Positions 54,899 through 62,732 of a stretch of 64,000 nucleotides of DNA are shown in pieces. Position 1 is the first letter of the stretch; each line of letters opens with the position of its first letter. The notes under the pieces were generated by a model. The model had not been told where the DNA came from. It was given only the letters and a program-made list of their open reading frames with translations, and made no database searches. Source of the stretch: Chitinivibrionales bacterium (GTDB lineage Bacteria; Fibrobacterota; Chitinivibrionia; Chitinivibrionales; JANQEN01); contig JANQEN010000235.1 of assembly GCA_028278335.1 (NCBI GenBank), positions 1 to 64,000 of the forward strand, written 5' to 3'. A program made the position numbers and the translations under genes.

Positions 54899-55732
54899 GG
54901 CGATCGCGATCATGACCAATTTCATGGGAATGAAATAACGAGCAATAACTTTGCGCATGGGTCTTGGAAAAAGAGTCAAAACTTTTTCAACAATAGAAAA
55001 GTAGACTAAGGGTACCTTGAAACATCGTTTGCCCTTTCTCCACAAACCATAGGAGTGGGAAAAACGTTGCTGCTTTAAAATTGCCGCCAACTCAGAGAAG
55101 GTCCACTCCTTCAGATGAAATCCTTCGACTTTTTTTGAAAAATAGGCCGAGACATCAGTGGGGCCAAAAAAAGCATGGGGTGTTCGAAAAAGGTAGAGAC
55201 CGCCTGGTTTCAACATTTTTTTTACAATCCCAAAGTGGTGTACCATATCTTCGGGGTGGAGGTGTTCGATCAGTTGATCACTAAAAATAACATCAATGCT
55301 CTTATCTGCAACACTTGGGGTGTATCCATCGTAGATGCAAAGGTTGAAATTTTTTGGCTTTCTTAGTAATGCACCACTCTGTTTAGAAATGTCAAAGGCT
55401 ATAACCTGTTTAACATACTCTCCCATAAAGCAGGAAAAGCTACAGTCACCTGGTGCAAACTCTGCAAAGATTGTTTCCTTAGATACATATTTTTCTACAA
55501 GTACAAAGGTTCGCCGGTTATTCTTTAATTGCTCCTCTGGGTTCTGTCGCGCTTGCAGTCGTGGATGATCAGGAACTTTTGCAAAGAGCTCATCGTACAT
55601 TGTTTTGTAAATTTTTTTACGTTCTTCCTTTGAAGCTCTTTTGAGCGAGTCAGCTATTGCCCTTTCAACTTCAAAGTGGTTTTTTACCTGTTCAAAGGTC
55701 CTTTCGGGAGGTAACTTCATTCGTAGCTTCAT
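54896..55732 (-). CDS. Class I SAM-dependent methyltransferase
   Basis: The 278-residue protein has a Methyltransf_11-type core: IFAEFAPGDCSFSCFM at motif I, VIAFDISKQSG at motif II, SIDVIFSDQLIEHLHPEDM at motif IV and MLKPGGLYLFRTP. An N-terminal helical segment of about 85 residues precedes it. The acceptor is probably a sugar, since glycosyltransferase genes surround it. The stop codon lies within the terminal repeat of the palindromic element. It begins 2 bases after the GT4 gene's stop, so the two are co-expressed. Confidence 0.88.
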   Translation of the reverse strand: MKLRMKLPPERTFEQVKNHFEVERAIADSLKRASKEERKKIYKTMYDELFAKVPDHPRLQARQNPEEQLKNNRRTFVLVEKYVSKETIFAEFAPGDCSFSCFMGEYVKQVIAFDISKQSGALLRKPKNFNLCIYDGYTPSVADKSIDVIFSDQLIEHLHPEDMVHHFGIVKKMLKPGGLYLFRTPHAFFGPTDVSAYFSKKVEGFHLKEWTFSELAAILKQQRFSHSYGLWRKGKRCFKVPLVYFSIVEKVLTLFPRPMRKVIARYFIPMKLVMIAIA

Positions 55733-55734
55733 AA

Positions 55735-56715
55735 TTATCCCTGGGCCATAGTGTTTTTTAAGTATGATTCTATTGACTGGGCAAGATGTTCCCAGGAAAA
55801 TCTTTTGATCTCTTCATTGCCACTTTTTGCTAGTTGTTGTGCCAGATTGGGGTTGTTAATAAGCTTGTCTACTGCTCGACCAATCGAAAAGGAGTTTCGA
55901 GAAACAACCAAACCGGTTTTATTATGGAAAAGAAAATCCTTTGTTCCAGATCGGGTAGCAATAACCGGAGTTCCTGCTGCCATTGCCTCGGCACAAGTAT
56001 TTGACCACCCTGCATTTTTTTCAGCAATGACAAACACATCTGCACGCTGGAATAGGGTGTGGTTTTCCTGTGGTGGATGATTGAGTAAAAATTCAAAGGG
56101 TACCTTGCAGGAAAATGAATCGATTAGCTCCTGTGATCTCTTGTCAACCGGCGTGTCAAAGAGCAATAGCTTTAAATTGCGATGCTTTTTATACAAGCGC
56201 TCGCATGCTTTGATAACGAACCGTGTACCCTTACGTTTCATCAATAATCGTCCATAGGTCAAGACAATAAACTCCTGCGATTGTTCACGCTTTGAAGGTA
56301 TGCAGTCAGTTATGGATACACCACCAAAGGCCTTAACAGGTGATATCCCATATTTTTTACAATCAAAGTCGTAGAGGTTCGAGGAGTTGACAAAAATATG
56401 AACATCCTTATGGTTGAGAACTGGTTTGATGTTTTCAGTTTTTAACACATGGTAGAAAGCCTTTACCTTTGCCGAAGAATCTAAGAGGTTCTGTAAAAAG
56501 GGAAGCTCTGTTATAAAAAGAGCATCTAAGGGGTGTTTATGAATGTCTTGAATTTTAGAGGTAGCACCGTTAAAGGAGAACCACTCTGGAGGTTTGCCCT
56601 CAGGGGTGAAAACCCTCATGGAGTGTCCCATGGTGTGAAACCGGTTGCCGAGCTCTAAAAACCGTTTGACTCCACCCCAAAGGTTGATGGTTGGAAGAAT
56701 AACACCGATATTCAT
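55735..56715 (-). CDS. GT4 family glycosyltransferase
   Basis: The 326-residue GT-B enzyme starts MNIGVILPTINLWGGVKRF, the donor/acceptor loop typical of GT4. Its C-terminal half has VLTYGRLLMKRKGTRFVIKA and the donor-binding EAMAAGTPVIATRSGTKDFL. The ATG at 56715 overlaps the preceding gene's stop by 4 bases (ATGA) and lies at the start of the fold. The open frame reaches back 16 codons to 56763, but that stretch duplicates another gene's coding DNA. It probably acts in LPS core or O-antigen assembly. Confidence 0.9.
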   Translation of the reverse strand: MNIGVILPTINLWGGVKRFLELGNRFHTMGHSMRVFTPEGKPPEWFSFNGATSKIQDIHKHPLDALFITELPFLQNLLDSSAKVKAFYHVLKTENIKPVLNHKDVHIFVNSSNLYDFDCKKYGISPVKAFGGVSITDCIPSKREQSQEFIVLTYGRLLMKRKGTRFVIKACERLYKKHRNLKLLLFDTPVDKRSQELIDSFSCKVPFEFLLNHPPQENHTLFQRADVFVIAEKNAGWSNTCAEAMAAGTPVIATRSGTKDFLFHNKTGLVVSRNSFSIGRAVDKLINNPNLAQQLAKSGNEEIKRFSWEHLAQSIESYLKNTMAQG

Positions 56716-58466
56716 TGCAGAGGCTTTGGCCCTTTCTCTTTGTTCAATCCATAGGGAGTCCAAAAGGAATCGGGGTTTCGGAATTGATCAATTACCTCCT
56801 GCGAGTGGGGAACCGGATCAAAGGAGTGGTGAAGGTGATACTGCAGCGCCTCATGGACGATTGACTTAATGGTAAACCCTGCCAACAAAGAGCGAGCATA
56901 GAGATTGTCGTCCTCTAAACCACGACCAATGATTCGCTCATCATAGCCATTGATATGGAGATAGTCTTTTTTAAATAGTGAGAAATTGCTACCCACCAAT
57001 AGATGTGTCTTATAAAAGGGAATATTCCGAAGGTGGAATATGCCAGGGATTATTAAACCCTGTCTAATTTCTTTAAACCGATTTTCCCAAAGCCAGAACA
57101 GAGGGTTTTCAATGTGGCCATTTTTTACATCCTCAACAGTGATTCTTTTGGTTGTTTTGGGTGAAAATAGTACCCGTCTTCCCACCAACACATCTCCTGG
57201 ATTTTTTCTTTTGTTGTGAAATTCAAGAAAGCGATGATGAAGAAGGCAATCGCCATCAATGAAAACCAAGTAGGGAGCATCGGCCTTTGATACAGCCTGG
57301 TTAATAATGATCGTTTTTCTAAAGCCATCATCCTTATGCCATACGTGTTTTATTGGATAGCGAAAGGAACTTTTATACTGATCGATGATTTTTTTAATTG
57401 AAGGCCCCGAACCATCATCAGCAACAATTATTTCAAAACTATCAAAGCTTTGGTTTTGCAGACTTATAAATATTTTTTCTAAAAAATCGGATTTTTCATA
57501 CACTGCAATAATAAGGGAGACACAGGGAGCTTCTTTTTTAGAAATCCTTTGCCCTTTTTTCTTTAATGGATTGTCCTTAATACAATTATAATTCTTATAG
57601 CCCCAATAATAGCGCCCTCTAAAGATCTTCTGTTCAATAAAGGTGATGATCCGATATTTTAAACGGTCATGATTGTGCCTTGCAGTTGATTTTCCTTTGT
57701 AAACAAGCTGATCTTTCCAGTTTAAGGAAGCAACGCGCTCTGCCATGACCTTTGGGTGGGTTCCAGAAAAGCGGGGTACCTTTTCTAAAGAGCCAAAATC
57801 AAAGAGCTCCTCTTTAAACATCTCCAGAGCCTTTTTTTGCCCCCAATAGTTAGCCGTGATTTTTCGGTTTCTTTTTTGCATGAGATGGGGAGGGCGGACA
57901 TATCCATAGTGAAAAACTTCTGCATCAAGTTGCACAACGTCAAGCTTTTCATCACCCTTTCGAAAGGACTGGGCATCGCCGATAGACTGAACACCAATAC
58001 CATTTCGAATAATTCGGATCTCCTTGGGGTACCACTTGTGATTGTTCATATAGTGGTCGTAGTCAGCCCAAAAATGTTTATAGTTGAATAAAAAGCCCTC
58101 TACAGCAGTATGGTGAAGATATTTCTCGCAGGCATTTCTAATGAGAGGGAGATAATTCTCATGGACAGCCTCATCACACTGGATATAAAAACACCAGTCA
58201 CCGGTACAAGCATCTAAGGCAATATTGGTTTGTTGGCTATAGATACTTCCCCGTAGTTTTTCCAGATCGTCCCAGTTCGTGTCAATAATCTTAATTTTAT
58301 CACTGTTAATATTTTTAATGATCTCCCGCGAATGATCTCCCTTATCACTATTACCAACAGCAATCACAAATTCGTCACAAACCGGCAGAATAGACCGAAC
58401 AGACTCAGCTATGGGATATCCCAATAGCTCGCCATTTCTTACAAAGGAAAATCCACTTATCTTCAT
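56712..58466 (-). CDS. Tandem glycosyltransferase with two GT2-type domains
   Basis: The 584-residue protein joins two GT-A domains. The first (about 1-290; FSFVRNGELLGYPIAESVRSI, CFYIQCDEAVHEN) resembles GT2-related proteins with a weak metal motif. The second (about 315-580) is a complete GT2 (VSLIIAVYEKSDFLEKIFISL, VADDGSG, metal-binding VFIDGDCLLHH). Its RGLEDDNLYARS segment resembles the galactosyltransferase C-terminal signature of chondroitin-polymerase-like enzymes. Such pairs can add two alternating sugars. It is the first gene of a coupled run with the GT4 and methyltransferase genes. Confidence 0.88.
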   Translation of the reverse strand: MKISGFSFVRNGELLGYPIAESVRSILPVCDEFVIAVGNSDKGDHSREIIKNINSDKIKIIDTNWDDLEKLRGSIYSQQTNIALDACTGDWCFYIQCDEAVHENYLPLIRNACEKYLHHTAVEGFLFNYKHFWADYDHYMNNHKWYPKEIRIIRNGIGVQSIGDAQSFRKGDEKLDVVQLDAEVFHYGYVRPPHLMQKRNRKITANYWGQKKALEMFKEELFDFGSLEKVPRFSGTHPKVMAERVASLNWKDQLVYKGKSTARHNHDRLKYRIITFIEQKIFRGRYYWGYKNYNCIKDNPLKKKGQRISKKEAPCVSLIIAVYEKSDFLEKIFISLQNQSFDSFEIIVADDGSGPSIKKIIDQYKSSFRYPIKHVWHKDDGFRKTIIINQAVSKADAPYLVFIDGDCLLHHRFLEFHNKRKNPGDVLVGRRVLFSPKTTKRITVEDVKNGHIENPLFWLWENRFKEIRQGLIIPGIFHLRNIPFYKTHLLVGSNFSLFKKDYLHINGYDERIIGRGLEDDNLYARSLLAGFTIKSIVHEALQYHLHHSFDPVPHSQEVIDQFRNPDSFWTPYGLNKEKGPKPLQ

Positions 58467-58732
58467 TGCCAGCTTCCAGGGGTTGGTGATACAATAATCC
58501 CATAAATTATAACAGAGGATGCCAATGACTCAACCTCTTTAATCCTAAGGTTTAATTTGATGGACAATTTCATCACCCTTTTTTATCACCTCGTGATCAT
58601 AGACATTTTTTACAAGGGTAACACTCATGTGAGAGAACAATTGATGAACTAATTCAATTTACATATTTTAATAAGGGTTGCCTAAATACAAGTTAGTAAA
58701 GACGCAATGATTTGAATAGCAAGGAGGAGAGC

Positions 58733-59551
58733 ATGAAATTAGCACTGGTTCAACAGAGAGCATTGGAATCCATTGATGATAATATTCAAAGGGGAATTGA
58801 TGCAGTAAAACAAGCTGCACATCAGGGGGCGAATGTAATCTGCTTTGCGGAACTTGCCTTCTCTTTATTTTATCCACAAAAACCAGCCACAGATGATGAG
58901 CTTGCAAAGGCAGAAACCATTCCAGGCCCTATCACTGATTGCTTTTGTGCTTTAGCAAAGGAGTTAGGGGTTGTTATTGTGTTAAATCTCTTTGAGCGAG
59001 AGGGAGAGCACACCTATGATTCATCGCCAATAATCAATTGCGATGGATCGATTCTGAGCGTTACTAGAATGGTGCATATCACAGAGTATGAATATTTTCA
59101 CGAGCAGGGCTATTATGCACCCGGCAATAGAGGAACACCTGTTGTCAAGACCCCCTTTGGGTCGATCGGTGTGGCAATATGCTATGATAGACACTTTCCT
59201 GAATATATGCGTGCCCTTGGTCTCAAAGGAGCAGATCTTGTTATTGTGCCCCAGGCTGGCGGTGTTGGGGAGTGGCCAGAAGGATTGTATGAAGCAGAAA
59301 TGCGGGTTGCTGCTTTTCAGAATGGATACTTTACTGCGCTATGCAACCGTGTAGGACAGGAGGAGTTTCTCAATTTTGCCGGAGAATCTTTTGTCTGTGA
59401 TCCCTTTGGGTCTGTGGTCGCACGAGCGAAACAGAGCACCGATGAAATACTTGTCTGTGATATTGATTTAGAAAAAGTACAAAAATCCTATGCCCGTCGT
59501 CTCTTTTTTCATCATCGAAGGCCCGACCTCTACAGTGATTGGTTATCCTGA
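58733..59551 (+). CDS. Nitrilase-superfamily protein lacking the usual lysine
   Basis: The 272-residue protein has the nitrilase fold with catalytic Glu40 (ICFAELAF) and nucleophile Cys150 (GVAICYDRHFPEYMRAL). The catalytic Lys of the usual RKxH motif is Met113 here (TRMVHITEYEYFHEQGYY). From memory this MVHIT variant is shared by a recognisable group of carbon-nitrogen hydrolases, so it is probably a subfamily trait rather than decay. The ATG at 58733 follows GGAGG; a weaker start lies at 58712. The substrate is unknown; N-carbamoylputrescine amidase-like naming would be unsafe. The next gene begins directly after its stop. Confidence 0.85.
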   Translation: MKLALVQQRALESIDDNIQRGIDAVKQAAHQGANVICFAELAFSLFYPQKPATDDELAKAETIPGPITDCFCALAKELGVVIVLNLFEREGEHTYDSSPIINCDGSILSVTRMVHITEYEYFHEQGYYAPGNRGTPVVKTPFGSIGVAICYDRHFPEYMRALGLKGADLVIVPQAGGVGEWPEGLYEAEMRVAAFQNGYFTALCNRVGQEEFLNFAGESFVCDPFGSVVARAKQSTDEILVCDIDLEKVQKSYARRLFFHHRRPDLYSDWLS

Positions 59552-59884
59552 TTGATATTTTCATCAGCAAAACATCGCGAGTCAAAGACTCTGCAAGTAA
59601 TGGTTGGTGTCTATTGTAGATCAAAACATGGAACAAAAAACTCTCTCTGCAACGAATGCCAAAGCCTTCATTCCTATGCACAGAATCAGCTAGCACAGTG
59701 TCCCTTTGGTCATAAAAAACCGATTTGTAGTAAATGCTCAATCCACTGTTATACCCATGATAAAAGAGAACAGATAAAAAAGGTGATGCGCTTTACTGGT
59801 CCTGTCATGATATGGCAACATCCATTTTTGGCATTGGATCATCTTGTTAGAGGGATGTTTCAAAAGCAAAAACGGGATAAATGA
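59552..59884 (+). CDS. YgbA-like (nitrous oxide-stimulated promoter) family protein
   Basis: The 110-residue protein matches the YgbA family by its Cys pattern: VYCRSKHG, LCNECQSLHSYAQ, CPFGHKKPICSKCSIHCY and REQIKKVMRFTGPVM. About seven conserved Cys plus His residues could hold a metal or iron-sulfur cluster. In proteobacteria, YgbA genes are in the nitric-oxide stress regulon; no such regulator site was identified here. It starts at TTG directly after the nitrilase stop, so translation is coupled. Confidence 0.85.
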   Translation: MIFSSAKHRESKTLQVMVGVYCRSKHGTKNSLCNECQSLHSYAQNQLAQCPFGHKKPICSKCSIHCYTHDKREQIKKVMRFTGPVMIWQHPFLALDHLVRGMFQKQKRDK

Positions 59885-59917
59885 AAGAAAAAATAGGTTA
59901 TTAAATAGGAGAGATTT

Positions 59918-60334
59918 ATGGTATATGGCGAAGAATTTACTATTCAAACAAAAGGTTATTCAGATATCCACGATGTCACCACAACAGTGTCAGCGTTAGT
60001 TAAAAAATCGGGGATTGCAGATGGTATAGTAACCGTTAGTGTGATTGGATCAACCGCATCGGTGTCAACAACTGAGTTTGAGCCAGCTCTTAATGAGGAC
60101 ATCAAAGATCAACTTGAACGATTTGCCCCCAGCACAATGGAGTCCCGTCATTCGCGGACCTGGGGGGATGATAATGGCTTCTCCCATATTCGGGCGACCT
60201 TTATGGGGCCATCCATGACTATCCCCATTTCTAAAGGAAGCTTGGTTCTTGGAACCTGGCAGCAAATTATTGTTATCGATCATGATAACCGGGGCCGCTC
60301 AAGGAGAGTTTTTATTCAAGTCCTCGGTGAATAG
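59918..60334 (+). CDS. YjbQ-family protein (UPF0047), paralogue 2
   Basis: The 138-residue protein is a second YjbQ-family member. It keeps the C-terminal ISKGSLVLGTWQQIIVIDHDNRG, closer to the family consensus than the copy at 16889-17305, and the WGDDNGFSHIRATFMG segment. The N-terminal conserved His is replaced (VIGSTASVSTTEFEP). AGGAGA lies eight bases before ATG. It probably forms an operon with the nitrilase-like and YgbA-like genes, 33 bases downstream. Confidence 0.9.
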   Translation: MVYGEEFTIQTKGYSDIHDVTTTVSALVKKSGIADGIVTVSVIGSTASVSTTEFEPALNEDIKDQLERFAPSTMESRHSRTWGDDNGFSHIRATFMGPSMTIPISKGSLVLGTWQQIIVIDHDNRGRSRRVFIQVLGE

Positions 60335-60351
60335 ATCAAGAGGACCTGATA

Positions 60352-61101
60352 TTAATCCCGTGGATCCGATGAAGGTAACTTACCCTTATTCCCTTTGAAT
60401 ATGCCCATCCAGTTAAAGTTTTTAAGCTGCTTTGGCAGTGTGTACATGTGATTGGTACTTTTAATATGGTCGGTGTTAACCATTCCTGCAGACATAACAG
60501 TTTTAATGGCGGTTTCCACATTCATTTCAAGCTCAATGATTTCTGATTTAGGTAGAAAAAGGAGAAAGCCGCTGGTTGGGTTTGGTGTGGTTGGCACAAA
60601 TACGCTGACCATTTCCTGATCAATTTTTCGTGGGATCTCTCCAGTTGTGTCAGCGGTTACAAATCCAATGCAGTAGGAGTCTTCTTTTGGATATTCGATT
60701 AGCACGGCCCTTTCAAAGAGCTTCTTCTTTTGTCCTGCAACAGAGTCTATGACTTGCTGAACACCAAGGTAAATTTTGTTGACAAGAGGTATGCTTGAAA
60801 TGAAAGCGTTTCCTGTATCAATTATAATTCTCCCTATATAGTTTTTTGCTGCCAGGCCAACAAAATAGCAGATCACCAGGAGTAGTACGAGGCCAAGACC
60901 AGTAATCCACTCTTGGGGAAAGAAGGGGAATACCGTATGAAAAATGCTCGGGATGAGTGAATCTGCCTTGTCAAAAACCCAGAGAACAACAACAAGAGTG
61001 GTTGCTAAGGGAATCATTAAAATGAATCCGGTCACTATGTTTCTTCCTATGAACCGTGGTTTTAGTTGTCCTGGATCGAATAATTTTTTAACAGATTTCA
61101 T
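60352..61101 (-). CDS. DUF502 family membrane protein
   Basis: The 249-residue protein has two transmembrane helices (about 20-42, FILMIPLATTLVVVLWVF, and 70-92, LGLVLLLVICYFVGLAA). A conserved cytosolic-type segment follows (IPLVNKIYLGVQQVIDSV, then VFVPTTPNPTSGFLLFLPKSEI). This is the DUF502 pattern. The function is not established; homologues in plants affect membrane traffic or cell-shape regulators. It follows the FtsB-like gene by 11 bases. Confidence 0.9.
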   Translation of the reverse strand: MKSVKKLFDPGQLKPRFIGRNIVTGFILMIPLATTLVVVLWVFDKADSLIPSIFHTVFPFFPQEWITGLGLVLLLVICYFVGLAAKNYIGRIIIDTGNAFISSIPLVNKIYLGVQQVIDSVAGQKKKLFERAVLIEYPKEDSYCIGFVTADTTGEIPRKIDQEMVSVFVPTTPNPTSGFLLFLPKSEIIELEMNVETAIKTVMSAGMVNTDHIKSTNHMYTLPKQLKNFNWMGIFKGNKGKLPSSDPRD

Positions 61102-61112
61102 GATAATTGAAC

Positions 61113-61400
61113 CTATTCCTCTTCTACAAATTTGTAAATTTTTTCTCCCTTTTTTGCCATACCCAGTTTTTCTCGGGCAATTTTTTCAATATAGGAAGTG
61201 TCATTTTTTAATTTTTCTATGGTTATTTCTAATGAGTCTATGGTACCGTTCATCTGTTCGATTTCAGATTCCAACTCATTGATGTTTCGGTGAATACGGT
61301 AAAGGTTTAATAGACCTTCACTGCCGGTGAAGGAAAAATAGAGGGCAACAACAAGGCCAATCCCGATAATCCAACGACCACTTTTTTTTGGTAATTTCAT
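61113..61400 (-). CDS. ftsB: FtsB/DivIC-like septum protein
   Basis: The 95-residue protein has a short cytosolic N-terminus, one transmembrane helix (WIIGIGLVVALYFSF) and a periplasmic leucine-zipper coiled coil (INELESEIEQMNGTIDSLEITIEKLKND). It ends with the family motif YIEKIAREKLGMAKKGE. It would join FtsL and FtsQ in the divisome and signal septal wall synthesis. Size and motif order match the family. Confidence 0.9.
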   Translation of the reverse strand: MKLPKKSGRWIIGIGLVVALYFSFTGSEGLLNLYRIHRNINELESEIEQMNGTIDSLEITIEKLKNDTSYIEKIAREKLGMAKKGEKIYKFVEEE

Positions 61401-61563
61401 TATTTTCGTTTTAACCTAAATATCTCAAGGGTGTCTCAGTTTTTCCTCCTCCAATAGCTAAAAAATATAATACGATTTAAATTTGTTGATGTTTAATCGT
61501 TATAAAATTTCTAACCTTTAATTCGATGCTATCATGAATCATTAGAAACAGCAATATCTTTTG

Positions 61564-62661
61564 CTATATTTTAACATACTGTTGGCCTGCAACTTGCATG
61601 ACCGCACCTTTAAGTTCAAGATTTAAAAGAAGCGTATAGAGTTCAGACACCTCTTTTTTTATGGTTTCCGATAATTGGTCTACTCGTTGTGGTGTGTCAG
61701 AAAGTGTGTTGAGAAGTCTCTTTTCCTCTTCGTTAAGTAAATGCAGAGGGGGTGCGGTTGGTTTTGATGGGGGTGGAGATTTTAATGCACTATGGCTGAT
61801 CACCTCAATATGATCGCAAATGGAATCCACTGATCGTACTGGGATGGCACCCTCTTTTATTAAATGAAAAGTGCCCATACTGCGTTCAGAAAAAATCGAA
61901 CCGGGCACAGCAAAAACATCTCGTCCCTGTTGCATTGCGTAATGAGCGGTTATAAGGCTACCACTTTTCTTGGCAGCCTCCACTACCAAAACTCCGGCAG
62001 AGAGCCCTGAAATGATTCGATTTCGACGGGGAAAGTGGTTGTGAAGGGGAGGTGTGCCTGGTGGGAACTCCGAGATAATTGCTCCCTGATCTAATATTGC
62101 TTGAGCTAATTTTTTGTTTGAGGCAGGGTAAATTTTATCCACACCACAACCAAGAACTGCAACAGTTTTGCCACCCTGGTTAAGGCAGGTTTGGTGAGCA
62201 ATTGAGTCAATTCCTAAGGCAAGACCGCTTACAATAGTGATACCACGGTCAACTAAACCTTTTACAAAATGTTCGCAAGCCTGCTTTCCATAGGGCCCCG
62301 ATTTCCGCATACCAACAATGCCAATACAGGTTGAAGAAAGAAGCGACGGTGATCCCCGGACATAGAGTATTGGAGGCGGTGAGAAGGTCTCCTTGAGTAA
62401 GGTCGGGTATTGTTTGTCCATGAGGGAAAGAATTGTGACCTCTCGCTCCTGGCACCATGTTACTTGATGTTGTGCCTTATCTAGGGTGTCAGGATTTTTA
62501 ATTTGAGCAATTACATCAGGAGAAAAAAAGAGATCCTTTCTGAGTGTGGAATCTGATTCTTCAAAAATTTCCTTTGGTGAAGAGTAGTGAGATAAAAGCT
62601 TTTTTATTCCTGCTGGTCCCAAACCATGAATACTATTTAAGGCAATCCAATAGTGGAGCAT
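61564..62661 (-). CDS. dprA: DNA processing protein DprA
   Basis: The 365-residue protein loads RecA on incoming single-stranded DNA during natural transformation. An N-terminal helix-hairpin region (LNSIHGLGPAGIKKLLSHY) precedes the Rossmann core (GIVGMRKSGPYGKQACEHFV, VSGLALGIDSIAH, FPRRNRIISGLSAGVLVVEA, FAVPGSIF). A winged-helix C-terminus (about 300-365) completes it. Its presence hints at competence, though no other competence gene is in view. It lies 71 bases downstream of the uvrC stop. Confidence 0.95.
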   Translation of the reverse strand: MLHYWIALNSIHGLGPAGIKKLLSHYSSPKEIFEESDSTLRKDLFFSPDVIAQIKNPDTLDKAQHQVTWCQEREVTILSLMDKQYPTLLKETFSPPPILYVRGSPSLLSSTCIGIVGMRKSGPYGKQACEHFVKGLVDRGITIVSGLALGIDSIAHQTCLNQGGKTVAVLGCGVDKIYPASNKKLAQAILDQGAIISEFPPGTPPLHNHFPRRNRIISGLSAGVLVVEAAKKSGSLITAHYAMQQGRDVFAVPGSIFSERSMGTFHLIKEGAIPVRSVDSICDHIEVISHSALKSPPPSKPTAPPLHLLNEEEKRLLNTLSDTPQRVDQLSETIKKEVSELYTLLLNLELKGAVMQVAGQQYVKI

Positions 62662-62732
62662 GTGGTTTCTTTCTGATAGAGATGTATGGTTTCTCAGGAG
62701 TAAAATATGTTTTGGAATAAAGGGAGACTCTA

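Noticed and set aside
58545-58628. A 27-codon minus-strand frame (MSVTLVKN...) in the gap before the nitrilase gene
   Set aside because: It lacks a ribosome-binding site and any recognisable family; it may be a gene remnant but cannot be supported.
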